9,295 nt of DNA from Candidatus Moranbacteria bacterium RIFCSPHIGHO2_02_FULL_40_12b (GCA_001784725.1 MFRX01000001.1:89864-99158); one strand, 5' to 3'; shown: positions 1 to 5,894, numbered from the stretch's first letter. Numbers and translations: made by a program. The notes: generated by a model not told the origin, from the letters alone.

Positions 1-6
1 TAAATA

Positions 7-21
7 TTGCTATAGCATAAA
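7..21. repeat. TTGCTATAGCA palindrome, copy 1
   Basis: The 10-bp perfect palindrome TGCTATAGCA (8-17) sits inside a 15-mer, TTGCTATAGCATAAA, that recurs exactly at 6485-6499 in front of the Cas2/PaaX-like gene. The core also recurs at 7136-7147. It is intergenic and flanked by a direct repeat TAAATATT (1-8 and 18-25). What lies to its left is outside the window, so the gene it serves is unknown. A protein-binding site or a dispersed repeat is the likeliest explanation. Confidence 0.6.
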
Positions 22-87
22 TATTGTCGTAATTAAATCGTTAAAACTCTTTTTATTCCGAGTATTTAAGTTTTATGATTTGGCGGC

Positions 88-110
88 TGTCAGAAAATGA
101 CACATTTTTT
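88..110 (+). terminator. Weak terminator-like hairpin
   Basis: TGTCA (88-92) pairs with TGACA (98-102) across a GAAAA loop, and six T's follow at 105-110. The stem is only 5 bp, so this is a weak intrinsic terminator candidate for a + strand gene left of the window. No gene end is visible to confirm it. Confidence 0.3.
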
Positions 111-150
111 CGATCAGCTGTTATGGCTGTTTTTTTGCGGGGAGTTGAGA

Positions 151-156
151 TATAAT
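151..156 (+). promoter_or_regulatory. -10 box for HD-domain gene
   Basis: A perfect TATAAT ends 6 nt before the ATG at 163. No convincing -35 hexamer lies 16-18 nt upstream. Transcription would start at about 163, giving a leaderless or nearly leaderless mRNA. This box is the main reason for placing the gene's start at 163 and not at the in-frame ATG at 97. Confidence 0.5.
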
Positions 157-162
157 GGGGAT

Positions 163-759
163 ATGAAAAATATGGGAAAAATACAGCAAATTGAGGAAGA
201 AATAAAAAATCTTCATTATAATCCCCTGATGGCAAAACACAGCTTCTCGGATGCCGAAACAAAGGATTTTTTTAATACTTTTTGGGATATTCACATAAAA
301 CCTGTTATTGAATACAGTAAACAAATGGCCGAAAAATACGGTGCCCATCTGGAAGCAGTTTGGCTTGGAGCAATTCTTCACGATATTGCCAGGTTGAGTG
401 ATGAAGAACCTCACGATGAAGTTGGTTCAAAAAAAGCGTATCAAATGCTCATTGAAAAAGGTTTTAACAGGGAACTAGCAGAAAAGGTTAAAAGTATAAT
501 CTTAACCCATCGCTGCAGAAAATATCCGCCTGAAACTTTGGAGCAGAAAATCGTGGCCTCGGCCGATGCCATGGCTCACTTTATTCCGCCATTTTATTTT
601 TGGGTAGGCAAATATTCAATCAAAAATTTTGTGGAAATACTTGATGGTAATATGCGGAAAGTTAAAAAGGATTATAATCAAAAAATATTTTTCAAAGACG
701 AGAAAAAAATGGTCGAGGAGCAATATAAAATGCTAAAAAATTGGTTTAATTATAAATAA
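163..759 (+). CDS. HD-domain phosphohydrolase
   Basis: A 198-residue HD-superfamily protein, probably a cytosolic metal-dependent phosphohydrolase acting on a nucleotide or other phosphoester; the substrate cannot be read from sequence. The expected metal ligands are present in order: His44, the His73-Asp74 pair in an ILHDI motif, His84, His116 in ILTHR, and Asp135 in ASADAMAHF. There is no signal peptide, membrane segment or partner domain. An in-frame ATG at 97 would add 22 residues (to 220), but these are hydrophobic, unlike the domain, and lie upstream of a TATAAT box at 151-156, so I prefer 163; ATG 172 is also possible. No Shine-Dalgarno is seen. The Nudix gene starts 3 nt after its stop, so the two are very likely co-transcribed, suggesting a shared role in removing unwanted phosphorylated metabolites (inference). 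Confidence 0.85.
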   Translation: MKNMGKIQQIEEEIKNLHYNPLMAKHSFSDAETKDFFNTFWDIHIKPVIEYSKQMAEKYGAHLEAVWLGAILHDIARLSDEEPHDEVGSKKAYQMLIEKGFNRELAEKVKSIILTHRCRKYPPETLEQKIVASADAMAHFIPPFYFWVGKYSIKNFVEILDGNMRKVKKDYNQKIFFKDEKKMVEEQYKMLKNWFNYK

Positions 760-762
760 ATT

Positions 763-1308
763 ATGCAGGAATTAAACATTGTAGACGAAAACGATAATAT
801 TATCGGGAAAGATACAAGAGAGAATATCCACAAGAATGGGTTGCTTCATCGCGAGATTCACGTCTGGATTTACAATAAGAATGGCGGAATATTATTTCAA
901 AAAAGAGCCAAAACCAAAGATACTTATCTAGACCTTTTAGATGCTTCAGTTGGCGGACACGTGGAAATCGGCGATGATTATCTAAAAACGGCTGTTAAAG
1001 AATTAGAGGAGGAAACTGGTATCGAAGCCGAAGCCAAGGATTTAATTTATATTACCCGGATGCGGAAAAATGCTTATGATGAAAGAACGGGAATGAAAAA
1101 TAACACAGTCAAAAGAGTTTATGCTTATGAATTTAACGGCAGTGCGGATGACTTAATACTAGAAGAAGGAATGGCATCCAATTTGGAATTTTGGCCGATT
1201 GATAAAATTCTGAATTTGACGAATGAGGAGAAAAGAGAATTTATTGATTCAGTCGTGGACAAAGAATATGCGGGTGTTTTCAAGAGAATTAAAGAATTAA
1301 TCAAATAA
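763..1308 (+). CDS. Nudix hydrolase, IDI/YfcD-like
   Basis: A 181-residue Nudix-fold protein. The N-terminus (VDENDNIIG at residues 7-15, then GLLHR at 26-30 and the QKR segment at 46-48) resembles the isopentenyl-diphosphate isomerase-like/YfcD branch of the family. The Nudix box spans residues 65-87 (Gly65 to Ile87). It keeps Glu80, Glu83, Glu84 and Gly86, the main metal-binding and structural positions, but has Asp71 where the consensus has Glu and Lys79 where it has Arg. It probably hydrolyses a nucleoside diphosphate linked to another moiety; the substrate is unknown, and an isomerase role is not supported because the diagnostic IDI cysteine motif is not evident. It starts 3 nt after the HD gene and ends 4 nt before the peptidase E remnant. 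There is no Shine-Dalgarno. Confidence 0.88.
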   Translation: MQELNIVDENDNIIGKDTRENIHKNGLLHREIHVWIYNKNGGILFQKRAKTKDTYLDLLDASVGGHVEIGDDYLKTAVKELEEETGIEAEAKDLIYITRMRKNAYDERTGMKNNTVKRVYAYEFNGSADDLILEEGMASNLEFWPIDKILNLTNEEKREFIDSVVDKEYAGVFKRIKELIK

Positions 1309-1312
1309 TATA

Positions 1313-1459
1313 ATGACCAAATTTATTCTTCACGGCGGATTCGCCGGAAGGAAGAATACGGAAAATGATGAATTCTTCAAAGAAATATTAAGGGATGCTC
1401 CGCAAAAGACGAAAATTTTGCTGGTCAATTACCTAAATTTAAAAGTTTTTAATTTATAG
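1313..1459 (+). pseudogene. Truncated peptidase E-like (S51) gene start
   Basis: A 48-codon reading frame begins MTKFILHGG and continues with an FFKEIL segment and KILLV. This matches, by recall of the family, the N-terminal strand-helix-strand of peptidase E-like/type 1 glutamine-amidotransferase-like proteins (family S51), normally about 200 residues long. After KILLVNY the similarity stops, and the frame ends in TAG TAA within a few AT-rich codons. The catalytic Ser-His-Glu region is absent, so it cannot be active. It follows the Nudix stop by 4 nt, as an intact third operon gene would. The break lies directly against the start-less membrane anchor of the next gene, consistent with one deletion that removed the end of this gene and the start of the next (inference). 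Confidence 0.65.
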
Positions 1460-1533
1460 TAAAAAAAATATTCGCCATTCTAGCCATTATTGTAACCGTC
1501 GCCGTTTTTTATTATTGGAAAAACATTCGTCCG
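1453..1533 (+). other. In-frame membrane anchor without a start codon
   Basis: These 27 codons are open and in frame with the M23 gene at 1534. They begin at the codon after TAA 1450-1452. They encode two lysines followed by a hydrophobic run (IFAILAIIVTVAVFYYW) and a short basic stretch, a classical N-terminal signal anchor. No ATG, GTG or TTG occurs here; the codons before the lysines are TTT, ATA and GTA. Either the start was lost by mutation or deletion, a rare start (ATA or ATT) is used, or the assembly has an error around the A8 run at 1461-1468. Confidence 0.7.
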
Positions 1534-2145
1534 GTGGGGGCGCCGGCAGTACAGGTAGATCAGAAAATACCAGAAAATATTTCTGTAAATACGGAAATGA
1601 AAAATCAGATTGAAAAGGATCCTGATGTTGAGGGTAAATTCTCTTTCCAGCCGCCGCTTGATCGCGCAAGCGAGCGGGTGACAAAAAAGCCCTTCGGAAT
1701 TTTTATCACTCCGCAAAATTCTCCTGTTTCACCGGAAAGATTTTACGGCTACCATACCGGAGCTGATTTTGAAGTTTTTCCGGAAGAACTTTATTTGGAT
1801 GTGGAAGTCAAAGCGATTTGCTCCGGGGAATTAAAAATGAAAAAAACCGCTACCGGCTACGGCGGATTGGCGGCAGAAGCGTGTGAAATTAATGGCGATC
1901 CAATTACCGTTATATACGGCCATCTGAAATTATCCAGCATTGCCGCAAAAGTCGGAGAGAATCTGAAATCCGGAGACACTCTTGGAATTTTAGGCAAGGG
2001 CTTCAGCTCTGAAACAAACGGCGAACGGAAACACTTGCATTTGGGAATCCACAAAGGAACTGCGATCAACATTCTCGGCTATGTCCAAAGCAAAGAAAAT
2101 ATTTCGGATTGGATTGACCCTTGCCTCTATGCGTGCGGAAAGTAA
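1534..2145 (+). CDS. M23-family metallopeptidase (LytM-like)
   Basis: From the first standard start (GTG 1534) this is 203 residues. The C-terminal half is an M23/LytM-like zinc endopeptidase domain with all expected residues: His74 and Asp78 in HTGAD, His130 in YGH, and His167 and His169 in HLH. Such enzymes cut peptide cross-links in peptidoglycan outside the membrane. GTG 1534 makes a protein with no export signal, yet the in-frame codons just upstream encode a signal anchor, so the ancestral protein was almost certainly membrane-anchored with the domain outside. Residues 5-60 look like a low-complexity linker. The stop is TAA. If the missing start is real, the product is either cytosolic and useless or not made, so this may be a fresh pseudogene with an intact catalytic domain. 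The domain call is firm; the expression status is not. Confidence 0.8.
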   Translation: MGAPAVQVDQKIPENISVNTEMKNQIEKDPDVEGKFSFQPPLDRASERVTKKPFGIFITPQNSPVSPERFYGYHTGADFEVFPEELYLDVEVKAICSGELKMKKTATGYGGLAAEACEINGDPITVIYGHLKLSSIAAKVGENLKSGDTLGILGKGFSSETNGERKHLHLGIHKGTAINILGYVQSKENISDWIDPCLYACGK

Positions 2146-2164
2146 TATTTTTACGCGATTTTAT

Positions 2165-2192
2165 TTGACAAAGCGCAGCAAATCCGTATAAT
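2165..2192 (+). promoter_or_regulatory. Sigma-70-type promoter, typA leader
   Basis: A perfect TTGACA (2165-2170) is followed after 16 nt by a perfect TATAAT (2187-2192). This is the best promoter in the window. Transcription would start near 2199, giving a leader of about 200 nt before the typA ATG at 2407, far longer than the leaders of the other genes here. Confidence 0.75.
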
Positions 2193-2217
2193 CAATAGGT
2201 AAGTGGATTTTATTTTT

Positions 2218-2239
2218 CTGCTGGGGACGGCAGTTTTTT
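2218..2239 (+). terminator. Terminator-like hairpin in typA leader
   Basis: CTGCT (2218-2222) pairs with GGCAG (2229-2233, one G-T pair) around the loop GGGGAC, followed by six T's (2234-2239). It lies only about 20 nt after the predicted transcription start. It may be a premature terminator or attenuator for typA, or the end of a tiny transcript. The stem is short, so efficiency is uncertain. Confidence 0.4.
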
Positions 2240-2258
2240 GTTATCTTTACGAATTTTA

Positions 2259-2296
2259 TACGAATATACGAATAATTAATGATTAGTATATTCGTA
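2259..2296. repeat. 11-bp inverted repeat in typA leader
   Basis: TACGAATATAC (2259-2269) and GTATATTCGTA (2286-2296) are perfect inverted copies separated by 16 AT-rich bases. Two more ACGAAT words occur here (one just upstream at 2249-2254), and TTAGTA words follow nearby. It can form an RNA hairpin or serve as a dimeric repressor site; it is AT-rich and has no T-run, so it is not a terminator. Confidence 0.55.
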
Positions 2297-2318
2297 ATTG
2301 ATTAGTAATTAGTAAAGT

Positions 2319-2399
2319 ATGGAGATCAGAAACATTGCAATCATTGCCCACCCCAGTAGTAAAGCAGAGCTTGCTACGGGGCAAGTATCGATCATTTAA
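2319..2399 (+). pseudogene. Severed duplicate of the typA 5' end
   Basis: A 26-codon frame starts MEIRNIAIIAH, identical in protein sequence to residues 1-11 of TypA, then runs into a palindromic repeat and stops at TAA 2397-2399, 7 nt before the real typA ATG. Compared with typA codons 1-11, eight codons differ, all at third positions, with no amino-acid change. This is therefore not a recent tandem duplication; it is a diverged homologous copy cut off after codon 11. It may be a relic of a replaced resident typA, or may act as a short upstream reading frame affecting typA translation. Coding status is uncertain. Confidence 0.7.
2351..2381. repeat. Palindromic repeat at severed typA copy
   Basis: CCCC (2351-2354) and GGGG (2378-2381) close an imperfect hairpin: GTAG (2356-2359) pairs with CTAC (2374-2377), AAGC (2362-2365) pairs with GCTT (2369-2372), and the loop is AGA. 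It begins at exactly the base where similarity to typA ends, suggesting insertion of, or recombination at, a dispersed repeat element. Confidence 0.6.
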
Positions 2400-2406
2400 T
2401 AAAATT

Positions 2407-4185
2407 ATGGAGATTAGAAATATAGCCATTATAGCGCATGTGGATCACGGAAAGACGACGCTTACCGACGCGATTATGCGGCAGAGCGGAATAGTGAAAG
2501 ACGAGAACGCGACCATGGATTCCAACGCGCTGGAAAAAGAGCGCGGCATTACGATTTATTCCAAGAATACTTCGGTTTTTTATCGCGGGACGAAAATCAA
2601 CATCGTGGACACGCCTGGGCACGCCGATTTCGGCTCCGAAGTGGAGCGCGTTTTGCGTTCGATTGACTCCGTACTTTTAATAGTGGACGCGCAGGAAGGG
2701 CCGATGCCGCAAACAAGGTTCGTGCTGAAAAAATCCTTGGAACTGGGGCTGAAACCCATCGTAGTGATAAATAAAATTGATAAAGCCGCGGCCGATCCCG
2801 ATCTGGCGCAGGAACAAGTGTTTGAATTGTTTTTAGATCTGGGCGCGACAGACGAGCAGTTGGATTTTGCCGTGGTTTATTCCGCCGGAAGAGAGGGAGT
2901 GGCCAAAATCCATTTGGCGGACGAGTCCGAGGATCTTTCCCCGCTTCTGGATACAGTGCTATTGAAAGTAAAACCGGCGGAAGCGAACATTGATATTCCA
3001 TTCAGCTTCCAGCCGTTTAATCTGGGATATGATAATTTTTTGGGACGGCTGGCAGTGGGAAGGATTTATGAAGGAAAAGTAAAGGCCGGAAGCAATTTGG
3101 TTCTCAAAAAGATGGACGGAAAAAATGAATCCGGAAAAGTGACGAAACTTTTTACTTTCAACGGGATTCAGCGGGAAGAAGTGGCGGAAGCGTACGCGGG
3201 GGACATTGTAATGGTGGCCGGCTTTCCGGATATTGATATCGGAGAAACTCTTTGCGATGATATCCAGCAAAAAAAGCTGCCGGCAATTTTAGTGGACGAG
3301 CCGACTATATCTTTGAATTTTTTGGTTAATAATTCTCCTTTTGCCGGCAGGGAAGGAAAATTCGTCACTAATAAACAATTGAGAGAACGGCTGGAAAAAG
3401 AATTGGAGGTTAATGTGGGGCTCAAAATCGATTTTTCTTCTGATTCTTACAAGGTCTACGGGCGCGGAGAGTTGCATATTGCCATTCTTCTGGAAAATAT
3501 GAGGCGGGAAGGATATGAAATGCAGGTCTCCCAGCCGCAGGTGATTATTAAAAAGGTGGAAGGAAAAAAACTGGAGCCGTTTGAACAAGCAACAGTGGAT
3601 GCGCCGAAGGAATTTTCCGGGACGGTGATCGAAAAAATGGGGAAAAGGAAAGGCGTGATGATTGATATGAAAAATACGGGAAATCAAACAAGGATGATTT
3701 TTGAAATTCCGACGCGCGGACTTTTGGGATATCGCAGTGAATTCATCGTGGACACCCGGGGCGAAGGAATTTTGTGTTCCCGGTTCGTCGGATATAAACC
3801 TTATGTCGGAGAAATCCAGAAGCGGGATGTGGGTTCCATGATCTCCATGATTTCCGGGAAAGCGCTGGGCTTTTCCTTGCATAATCTTCAGGAACGAGGC
3901 GTGTTGTATATCGATCCCGGAACGGAAGTGTATGAAGGTATGGTCATCGGCAATGTTTCCAAAGGCGAAGATATGGCGGTCAATCCCATCAAAGGAAAAC
4001 AGCTTACTAATATGCGCGCTTCGGGAACGGATGACGCTATCCAACTTATTCCCCCTATGAAACTTACCATCGAACGGGGACTGGAAGTAATGGCGGAGGA
4101 CGAATATCTGGAAGTGACGCCCAAAAGCGTGCGGCTGCGAAAACAGTATCTTACCGAAGTGGAAAGGAAACGGGCGAAAAGATAA
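2407..4185 (+). CDS. typA: Translational GTPase TypA/BipA
   Basis: A 592-residue TypA/BipA, full length for the family (about 600). It is a ribosome-associated translational GTPase involved in ribosome assembly and stress adaptation. GTPase motifs in order: AHVDHGKT (residues 10-17), switch I RGITI (46-50), DTPGH (68-72), NKID (122-125). Domains II, III, V and the BipA-specific C-terminal domain follow, including the GLLGYRSEF and DTRGEG signatures. I chose ATG 2407 because the protein then begins MEIRNIAIIAH as in family members; a TTG at 2335 in the same frame lies inside a repeat and a severed copy of the gene start. There is no Shine-Dalgarno. A long leader with a strong promoter, hairpin, inverted repeat and upstream frame precedes it. 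It ends at a bidirectional terminator. Codon use is more GC-rich than in the HNH/nucleotidyltransferase pair. Confidence 0.97.
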   Translation: MEIRNIAIIAHVDHGKTTLTDAIMRQSGIVKDENATMDSNALEKERGITIYSKNTSVFYRGTKINIVDTPGHADFGSEVERVLRSIDSVLLIVDAQEGPMPQTRFVLKKSLELGLKPIVVINKIDKAAADPDLAQEQVFELFLDLGATDEQLDFAVVYSAGREGVAKIHLADESEDLSPLLDTVLLKVKPAEANIDIPFSFQPFNLGYDNFLGRLAVGRIYEGKVKAGSNLVLKKMDGKNESGKVTKLFTFNGIQREEVAEAYAGDIVMVAGFPDIDIGETLCDDIQQKKLPAILVDEPTISLNFLVNNSPFAGREGKFVTNKQLRERLEKELEVNVGLKIDFSSDSYKVYGRGELHIAILLENMRREGYEMQVSQPQVIIKKVEGKKLEPFEQATVDAPKEFSGTVIEKMGKRKGVMIDMKNTGNQTRMIFEIPTRGLLGYRSEFIVDTRGEGILCSRFVGYKPYVGEIQKRDVGSMISMISGKALGFSLHNLQERGVLYIDPGTEVYEGMVIGNVSKGEDMAVNPIKGKQLTNMRASGTDDAIQLIPPMKLTIERGLEVMAEDEYLEVTPKSVRLRKQYLTEVERKRAKR

Positions 4186-4236
4186 TAATTGAATTATTAA
4201 ATGGCTAAATTGTTATATTGTTATTTAGGATATTAT

Positions 4237-4267
4237 AAAAACCTTCGCGCGACAGCGAAGGATTTTT
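4237..4267. terminator. Bidirectional intrinsic terminator
   Basis: CCTTCGC (4242-4248) pairs perfectly with GCGAAGG (4255-4261) around the loop GCGACA. Five T's follow (4263-4267) and five A's precede (4237-4241). It sits between the convergent typA and SHOCT genes and can terminate both strands. Confidence 0.85.
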
Positions 4268-4283
4268 CTATCTAACTTTACAA

Positions 4284-4559
4284 TTATGCCAGATCTTTTT
4301 TCTTTTCTTCAAATTCTTTTTTGTCGATTTCTCCCTTGGCGTAGCGTTCCTTGAGGATATCCATGACTGTACTTTCTTTTTTATGTTCGCCGTGATCATG
4401 ATCATGCCCGCACATAAAACCGTGGCCTGTTCCGCCTCGGATGAGGGCGATGACAGCCCAGATTATGAGGACCCAAAAAACGACCATAAAAATCCACCCG
4501 AAGCCGAACCATCCTCCGCCTCCCCAACCCATCATATTTCCCCAATAATTTCCCATCAT
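4284..4559 (-). CDS. His-rich SHOCT-domain small membrane protein
   Basis: A 91-residue protein in three parts. Residues 1-20 are rich in Met, Gly and Trp. Residues 21-41 form one transmembrane helix. A Cys/His cluster, CGHDHDHGEH (50-59), follows, and residues 66-90 form a SHOCT (short C-terminal) domain with the typical ILKERYAKGEI core. SHOCT domains are short oligomerisation-like tails common on small membrane proteins. The Met- and His-rich flanks suggest binding of copper, zinc or another metal (inference). Start could be ATG 4559 or the adjacent ATG 4556; there is no Shine-Dalgarno. It lies 101 nt downstream of thiI on the same strand and may be read from the thiI transcript; a TATTAT-like -10 between them could give it its own promoter. 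Confidence 0.85.
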   Translation of the reverse strand: MMGNYWGNMMGWGGGGWFGFGWIFMVVFWVLIIWAVIALIRGGTGHGFMCGHDHDHGEHKKESTVMDILKERYAKGEIDKKEFEEKKKDLA

Positions 4560-4660
4560 ATATTTAAATAAGTTAATTGTTATCGCGTATAATATTACCG
4601 CTAATCGCCTGATTTATTTCAGAATTAATTTTCGCCAATGACAATATTAGTAGTTTTAAA

Positions 4661-5878
4661 TTATATTGCTGAAATTATTTCCATTTTATCCAAAGATTTT
4701 TTAATTAATTTTTTCACCTCCATATTTTTTTCGGCTTGTTTCACTTCGTTAAGTTTCGCCCGGATTTCCGGATGTTTGGGAACAAATCTCGCGCAGCAGT
4801 CGTCGTGGGGCAGAATGGAAATAGCATAAGTTCCTATATCCCTAGCTTTGTTTATTATTTCTTCTTTATCAAATCCGCAGAGCGGCCTTAATACCGGTAT
4901 TTTTACTGCATCCTCAATGGCCTTCATATTTTCTAATGTTTGCGACGCCACTTGCCCGACGGATTCGCCGGTGATGAGCGCGAGATAATTTTCTTTTTTG
5001 GCAATCTCTTCGGCGATTTTCATCATCAGACGGCGGTAAAATATTACCCGCAGTTTTTCCGGAACTTTCATCATAATTTCTTTCTGAATATCAGCGAAGG
5101 GAATGAGAAAAATTTTTGAATTTGATTGGTATTTGTTTAATATTCCGGCTAATTTTTTTACTTTTTCTACCGATGCCGGGGAAGTGTAAGGCATAGAATG
5201 AAAATGGATAAAATCCACTCTCACCCCCCGCTTTAAAAGATAATAAGCGGCGGCGGGCGAATCAATGCCTCCGGAAAGCAGCGCGAGCGCTTTTCCTCCG
5301 GTGCCAACCGGCATGCCGCCGGGACCCGGAATTTTTTCCAAATATATAAATGCGCATTTTTCGATGATTTCGATATGGCAATTAATGTCCGGATCGGTTA
5401 ATTTTACGCAAACCTTTGACTTAGACATCCGATGTCTAAGTTTAGTTAAAATATACTTTCCTATTTTTTCATTTATTTCCTGCGAAATGAGCGGATAATT
5501 TTTATTTGACCTTTGGGCGGTGATTCTGAAAGTTTTTCCGCCTGAGGCGGATCCGCCTTTGGCGGAAAATTTTTCTTTCATCAAATTCCAGCAGTCCTTC
5601 TTTAGTTTATTAATATCCTGGCTGGATTCGGAAGCGAAAGATAAGCTGTGAATGCCAAATATAGAATTAAGAATTAGGAATTTGGAATTAGGAATATTTC
5701 CTTTTATTTTTATCAATATCCGTCCGGAAATTCTGCGGACAAATTCAAAACTTTCCGGCAGTTCCCGATTTAATTTCTCCTTGATATTGGCTATCAGTTT
5801 TTCTTCAAAAAATCTGCGGTTGCCGCCTTTCAGGGCGATTTCCCCGTAGCGGATGAGAATGTATGAATTATGAGGCAT
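4661..5878 (-). CDS. thiI: tRNA 4-thiouridine synthetase ThiI
   Basis: A 405-residue ThiI without the C-terminal rhodanese domain, the length of the short bacterial form. It adenylates U8 of tRNA and inserts sulfur; in many bacteria it also feeds thiamine thiazole synthesis. The N-terminal ferredoxin-like region (YILIRYGEIALKGGN, residues 6-20) and THUMP region precede the PP-loop SGGIDSP (202-208). ITGESVGQVASQT (302-314) and HDDCCARFVPKHP (358-370) are conserved family segments; the rhodanese-borne Cys is absent, so another sulfur carrier is needed. Three unrelated short repeats lie in frame in the N-terminal half, encoding residues 62-72, 104-115 and 146-154. All catalytic-domain motifs are intact, so the enzyme is probably active. 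The start ATG 5878 overlaps an 11-bp direct repeat; there is no Shine-Dalgarno. Confidence 0.95.
   Translation of the reverse strand: MPHNSYILIRYGEIALKGGNRRFFEEKLIANIKEKLNRELPESFEFVRRISGRILIKIKGNIPNSKFLILNSIFGIHSLSFASESSQDINKLKKDCWNLMKEKFSAKGGSASGGKTFRITAQRSNKNYPLISQEINEKIGKYILTKLRHRMSKSKVCVKLTDPDINCHIEIIEKCAFIYLEKIPGPGGMPVGTGGKALALLSGGIDSPAAAYYLLKRGVRVDFIHFHSMPYTSPASVEKVKKLAGILNKYQSNSKIFLIPFADIQKEIMMKVPEKLRVIFYRRLMMKIAEEIAKKENYLALITGESVGQVASQTLENMKAIEDAVKIPVLRPLCGFDKEEIINKARDIGTYAISILPHDDCCARFVPKHPEIRAKLNEVKQAEKNMEVKKLIKKSLDKMEIISAI
5419..5441. repeat. Palindromic repeat inside thiI (residues 146-154)
   Basis: ACTTAGACAT (5419-5428) and ATGTCTAAGT (5432-5441) are perfect 10-bp inverted copies with a CCG loop. 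The length keeps the thiI frame open. It codes for a basic stretch (KLRHRMSKS) just after the THUMP core. Confidence 0.75.
5534..5569. repeat. GC-rich double hairpin inside thiI (residues 104-115)
   Basis: The 36-bp unit is a near-perfect palindrome centred on GGCGGATCCGCC (5546-5557), bounded by TTTTCCGCC and GGCGGAAAA. It contains two small hairpins with CCGCC/GGCGG stems and the loops TGA and TTT. It is much more GC-rich than the surrounding thiI sequence and encodes the low-complexity stretch AKGGSASGGK, not expected in ThiI. Confidence 0.8.
5664..5695. repeat. GAATTA short direct repeats inside thiI (residues 62-72)
   Basis: GAATTA occurs at 5664-5669, 5671-5676 and 5685-5690, within an AT-rich 32-bp stretch. 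In thiI this encodes IPNSKFLILNS, just before the conserved FGIHS of the N-terminal region, where other ThiI proteins have an ordinary helix. It looks like a simple-repeat insertion adopted as coding sequence. Confidence 0.6.
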
Positions 5879-5894
5879 GAATAATGAATTATGA
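5863..5894. repeat. Direct repeat across thiI start codon
   Basis: ATGAATTATGA occurs at 5863-5873 and 5884-5894, 21 bp apart, one copy inside codons 2-6 of thiI and the other upstream of its ATG (5876-5878). Related ATGAA/GTATG words continue to about 5900. The repeat therefore shapes both the leader and the first residues of ThiI. Confidence 0.55.

Noticed and set aside
97..162. Upstream in-frame ATG for the HD-domain gene
   Set aside because: The added 22 residues are hydrophobic and unlike the domain, and a perfect TATAAT lies between this ATG and the next at 163.
2335..2406. TTG start giving TypA 24 extra residues
   Set aside because: The extension is encoded by the severed duplicate and a palindromic repeat. 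The family N-terminus MEIRN starts at 2407.
3289..4044. Long minus-strand frame of 251 codons opposite typA
   Set aside because: It lies entirely inside typA, has no recognisable motifs and is rich in Phe, Ser and His, as expected for the shadow of a strongly biased coding strand.
4638..4829. Plus-strand frame opposite the thiI 3' end
   Set aside because: It overlaps the conserved C-terminal part of thiI antisense and has no domain signal.
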